DNA of 64,000 nucleotides. Source: Eonycteris spelaea. Its lineage: Eukaryota; Chordata; Mammalia; Chiroptera; Pteropodidae. Positions 60,011-64,000 of this stretch are shown piece by piece. The notes under the pieces are model-generated. The model saw nothing but the letters and a program-made list of their open reading frames with translations. It did no database searches and was not told where the DNA came from. Both the position numbers and the translations under genes were made by a program. Location of the stretch: assembly GCA_003508835.1 (NCBI GenBank), contig PUFA01000143.1, positions 3,435,501 to 3,499,500 on the forward strand. The letters run 5' to 3'. Numbering within the stretch: the stretch's first letter is position 1; every line of letters starts with the position of its first letter.

Positions 60011-60599
60011 CCTGATCTAACAATATAAAGATAAAATGTAAACTTGAGCTTATGAACCTGCAGTTTCCTCTAACTTATCTTGGCTTTTTTTCCCTTCTGC
60101 TCCCCAGTCCAGGCACATGCATCTGTTTGCATATACGTGCATACACACACTATGCACATGTGTCCACTTGCACACACACATATACAGTCCTTTCTCAAAG
60201 AATATGAATTACTTACTGTCAGGCTGGGTCCAAAACAGCTTGTGTAGTTCTTCATTGTGTCCTTGTGAGGAGACCTCTTCCACATTCATTGGGGATTATG
60301 GGCTTGGGGGAGTTCTAAAATATGAGATGCTAAAGTGATGGCTTCTAGTTATCTTCCTGAAGGTGTGTTATAACCTTCGTTTGTTAGAAATGCCTAGTGC
60401 AGGACACATGATTTGTTCTGCTGATAAAGGCATTATTTGTCTTTATGATTGGCTGCCAAAGACATTACCTGTTATGTTATTCTTCATTGTGCTTCATATA
60501 GGGATCCTCTTAGAAATCAAGAAAAAAAGCTTAATAGAAAATAAATACAGAACTAGAAGATATAAATTTGAAACCCAAATATATGTTAACTGCTATAGG

Positions 60600-60790
60600 G
60601 GTGAAAATGATAGCTAACATTTACTAAATGCCTAATTTGTTAGGTATTATTCTATCTCTCATTTGAAGATGAAGAAGCAAAAGCATAGGTAAGCTAAGAA
60701 AATTGCCTAAAGGAACCTGCTAATGAGGGGCAGCAGGGCTGGAGTTGAGACAATATCAGGGTCAGGCTATTCCCTTTTTGGTTAAAGACT
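60600..60790 (-). mobile_element. MIR SINE, minus strand
   Basis: 'ctaacatttactaaatgcc', 'gaagatgaagaagcaaaag' and 'aattgcctaaaggaacctgc', then 'ggggcagcagggctgg', follow antisense MIR order. Confidence 0.65.
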
Positions 60791-61399
60791 TTCTAGGCTG
60801 CTACTGTCCCAAGTGACCTTTCTTCTCCATTCCTGTGTCTGCTGCATGGACAGTGTATCTGGAATTACCCATAAATTGCTTTGTATTTTTAGTTTAGTTT
60901 TCATTTTTTCAGTTTTGAAAGACTGTAAGTATACAAGAACAAAGATAGACTTCTTTGCATTAAATATAGCAGCTTAGATATCATGTGTGTAATAGGCATT
61001 CAGTATATTCTTAGATATTACTCATTAAAGAAGTGACTGCCTAAACCAGCATTACCTTAAATTTATTGTCATGGATCAATAGTAAATTCCAAAGTACTAC
61101 CTAAGCTTCTATAAAGTCTTACCAATCTTACTGCTATTAAATTCTTCACTGAGGAAATACATTTGGATTTCATGGTTGTGGTTGGAGGACACACTTCAGT
61201 CTGGAGTACATTTATATTTTCATAATTTTAATTTCAGGTTTGTCATATTATTGACATCCATTCACTTACTTTGACAGTTGCATATAGCCGAGCAAATGTG
61301 TCCTTTTATTCTATCCTTTCTTCAAAAGAAAATAAATATGCAGAGCTAAGCTTCCTAAAAGAATTGTTCAGGTCTACTGTTTTCACTTTACCTTTCCAT
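60791..61399. other. Unassigned non-coding sequence
   Basis: No gene or repeat recognised. Confidence 0.4.
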
Positions 61400-62195
61400 T
61401 TATTCCTTTTTAAAAAAGACTTAGTATTATTATTTTTTTTAGAGCAGTTTTAAGTTTACAATTAAGAGACCGGTATAGAGATTTGTCAGGTATACCCTGC
61501 CCCCCACACATACATAGCCTTCCACATGATCAGCATCACTCACCAGAATGGCACATTTTTTACCAAGGCTAAACTTACATTGACATATTATAATCATCCA
61601 AAGTCCATAGGTTACCTTAGGGTTCATTCTTGGTGTTTTACATTCCCTAGGTTTGGACACATGTATAATTACATATATCTTTCATATGGTTTGTACATAA
61701 TATTGTCACTGCCCTAAAAGTCCTCTGTGCTCTATTCATTTTACCTCCTCCTACCACCAGCTCTGGCAACCACTGATCTTTTTATTGTCTTCATTGTTTT
61801 GTGTTTTTCAGAATGTCATATAGTTGGAATCATACAGTGTGTAGCCTTTTTGGATTGGCTTCTTTCACTTAGTGTTGTGAATTTGTTTTCTTCATGTTTA
61901 TTCATGTCTTGGTAGCTCTTTTTAGTGCTGGAGTAATATTCCATTGTCTGAATGTACCACAGTTTACTTATCCATTCACTTACTGAGGACATCTTGGTTG
62001 CTTCCAAGCTCTGCTTTATTAATTAAACTGCCATATACATTCATGTGCAGGTGTTTATGTGGACATAAGTTTTCAGCTTCTTTGGATAAATACCAAGGAG
62101 TGTGATTGCTGGATTGTGTTGTAGGAGTATGTTTAGTTTTATAAGAAACTTCCAAGCTGTTTTCCAGAGTTGTTGTACCATTTTGTAGCACTTAT
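61400..62195 (-). mobile_element. Old L1 (L1M-type) 3' UTR and ORF2 C-terminus, minus strand
   Basis: 'gagcagttttaagtttaca' (3' end), 'ggcaaccactgatcttttt', 'cagaatgtcatatagttgg' and 'ggagtaatattccattgtc', then 'gcttctttggataaatacc' and 'gctgttttccagagttgtt' are in proper antisense order. The ORF2 part has no long frame. Confidence 0.75.
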
Positions 62196-62639
62196 TCTTC
62201 AAAGTACACTATTTTCATGGTTTCATGGATTTCTCATATCTGCAATCTCTTTTTTCTCAAATCTGAAAGACTTTACTCTCTTCTCACGGGGATACAGTTT
62301 AAATGTTGATGGTATTCCTAAGATTCCAACCTAGACTTTTCTTTCTTATTTTTACATAATTTACATGGACAGTCTTCTCTCTTATACTTTCACACATAGT
62401 TTTTGTTTTTATGGTTCCTGAAATTATATTTCCATCTCACATCATTTCCTAAAACTTCAGACCCATAGAGCTACTGCCTGCTGGTCTGTTTTACCTCAGC
62501 TATTCTATAGGTGTCATTAACATTAACATATGAAAATCAGGTTTAGTATTAGCAACTACTCTCCAATGTATTTCCTGAATTCCCTTTCTAGGCAAATGCA
62601 CCTCTTTTTATTTGTTGCCTGAACTAGATTCTTGGGGTC

Positions 62640-63245
62640 TTCTTTGTCTCTGCCTTTAGTTTTATTTCTGACATCTGAGATTCCTCAAGTGTTGTTATAG
62701 CTCTTTGCTCATTTTCTTTCAAGTCCACTTCTCTATTCCCACTACTACTCGTATCTTCCTTATGTCATAATTTGATCATGGTAAAGTCTTCTAGCTAGCT
62801 GCTTTCCCTACTTGCAGGCTTGCATACCTTCTCTCTTCCATATTAGTTTATTTTTCAGAATGTTGTTTGAGCATTCCATATTAACATCTGATTTTGTCAG
62901 CTCCTTTTAAAAATGTTGTTGGCTCCTCTACTACTTCTGAAAAAAGCCAAATGCCCTGCTGTATTCTTTAAGGCCTATCTCCAGAGTTCTCTCTTGCTGT
63001 TTCTTGTATATTTTCCTTTATTTGCTGTTTTCTCTCTGGCCTTAAATTCGTGATCCTCCTCTTCCTTTCCCTGGAATGTTATTTTCTCCTCTTTGCCTAA
63101 TTAACTTTAGATGGCAGGTCCTGACTCAAGTGGCAGCATTTTTTTTCTTCACTTTTCCTGTGCCCCACCTAGCTTTGTTATTCTTCTTATGTCTTCCTTG
63201 TAGAGCCTGAGCAGTCCTTCAATTACAGTATTTCTACTATGTTTT
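62640..63245 (+). mobile_element. L2 LINE, plus strand
   Basis: Colinear L2 landmarks: 'tctgattttgtcagctcct', 'aaatgccctgctgtattct', 'ctttccctggaatgttatt', 'gatggcaggtcctgactca' and 'gtgccccacctagctttgt'. The conventional 3' terminus is missing. Confidence 0.65.
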
Positions 63246-63364
63246 CTAACTTTTTTTGTTCCGATCTCCCCATCCCCACAAAATGCTGTGTCCCCTTTAC
63301 TTCTGTATGTGCGTCCGTAGCACAGGCCACATGTGATTGTTTATTGGTTGACCCTTTTCTAGGA

Positions 63365-63570
63365 CAATGGTTTTCAACTTGGGGGTGTTTTAGTTCCCCA
63401 AGGCTTATTGGCAGTATCTGGAGATATTTTTGATAGTCGTGATTGGTGAGGTAGTGCCACTATCTAATGGGTAGAGGCCAGGAATGCTGCTAAAACAACC
63501 CTATAATGCACAATCTCCCACTACATTATCCAACCCAAAATAGCAGCAGTGCTGAGGTTGAGAAACCCTA
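63365..63570 (+). mobile_element. MER5A hAT (Charlie) DNA transposon
   Basis: Starts CAATGGTTTTCAAC and ends GTTGAGAAACCCTA (terminal inverted repeats). The interior includes 'gcagtatctggagatattt', 'taatgggtagaggccagga' and 'ataatgcacaatctccc'. The length of 206 bp is close to full for this non-autonomous element. Confidence 0.85.
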
Positions 63571-63866
63571 CTCTTGAATAAAATGTAAAATTTAGTGTAC
63601 TACATGAAAAGACATTTCATAACAAAAGGATAAAATAAAATTTGGAGTTCTTAAGTAATATACAAAAGTTTTCAGTGTCAAAGAACTTAATTCTCAAACT
63701 AAACTGCTCTGTTTCTTTTTATGGCCTATTTTTAATGTTTGTTCAGAGGCTGTATCATGAGGAAAACATGTGACTCCAGTGCTTATTAATGGGTTAGCAG
63801 CTACCTGCAGCAATTTAGGCATACAGTTGAGATTGTAAAACAGTGGAACTAAGCTCTTTGTTTGAG

Positions 63867-64000
63867 TTTTTTTTTCAGTTTATTGGGATAACACTGGTTA
63901 ATACAATTATATAATTTTCAAATGTACATTATGATTGGACATCTGTATATTCTACTGTGTAATCACCCTTCAGAGTCCAGTTTCCTTCAGCTACCATATA
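63867..64000 (-). mobile_element. Younger L1 3' end, minus strand, runs off the window
   Basis: Poly-T, then 'cagtttattgggataacac' and 'tggttaatacaattatata', nearly the same as the copy starting at 9598. It belongs to the same young subfamily. Confidence 0.8.

Noticed and set aside
60117..60190. CA/TG-rich stretch as a Z-DNA or CRISPR-like repeat
   Set aside because: It is an interrupted (CA)n-type simple sequence with no regular repeat-spacer pattern.

Overview
The window looks like non-coding nuclear DNA from a placental mammal. It is AT-rich and full of decayed interspersed repeats. I found no intact gene and no convincing exon chain. There is no bacterial-style operon, tRNA, rRNA or CRISPR array. 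The repeats are boreoeutherian or laurasiatherian in type: L1, L2, MIR, MaLR/MLT1-like LTRs, and MER5A- and MER20-like hAT elements. The youngest L1 3' ends (around 9.6 kb, 31.1 kb and 63.9 kb) finish in a 'CCCAATAAATTTAATAAA'-type tail that I associate with bats. No recognisable lineage-specific tRNA-derived SINE (vespertilionid VES, carnivore Lys-SINE, equid ERE, Bov-tA) is visible. My best guess is a bat, perhaps Yinpterochiroptera, in an intron or gene desert. That is inference from remembered repeat consensus sequences, not a search.

Layout. 0-4.2 kb: an L1 on the minus strand, cut by the window edge and internally deleted. 4.2-5.5 kb: a plus-strand L1 scrap and unique DNA. 5.5-9.6 kb: a plus-strand L1 with both ends present and most of ORF2 missing, inserted into an older minus-strand L1/HAL1-like ORF1 region with a visible 12-bp target-site duplication. 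9.6-17.6 kb: a stack of minus-strand L1 pieces. Two younger pieces flank 2.3 kb of older L1 and LTR DNA and meet at nearly the same point of the L1 consensus. 17.6-29.3 kb: mostly unique sequence with L2, MIR, one LTR and one nested L1 pair. 29.35-31.2 kb: a textbook 5'-inverted (twin-primed) L1. 31.2-44.5 kb: unique sequence with MIR, L2, MLT1-like LTR and MER20-like copies, and a hAT element inserted in an L1 3' UTR with its 8-bp duplication. 44.5-51.1 kb: a nearly full-length plus-strand L1 with ORF1 and ORF2 relics, a destroyed reverse-transcriptase active site and two poly-T expansions. 51.1-61.4 kb: LTR, hAT-like, MIR and L2 relics among unique DNA. 61.4-64 kb: an old L1 3' end, an L2, a MER5A, and the start of another young L1.

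Nothing here works together as a pathway. The content is a layered record of retrotransposition. The readable value lies in nesting order, target-site duplications, the inversion breakpoint and the internal deletions. I found no previously undescribed functional system.
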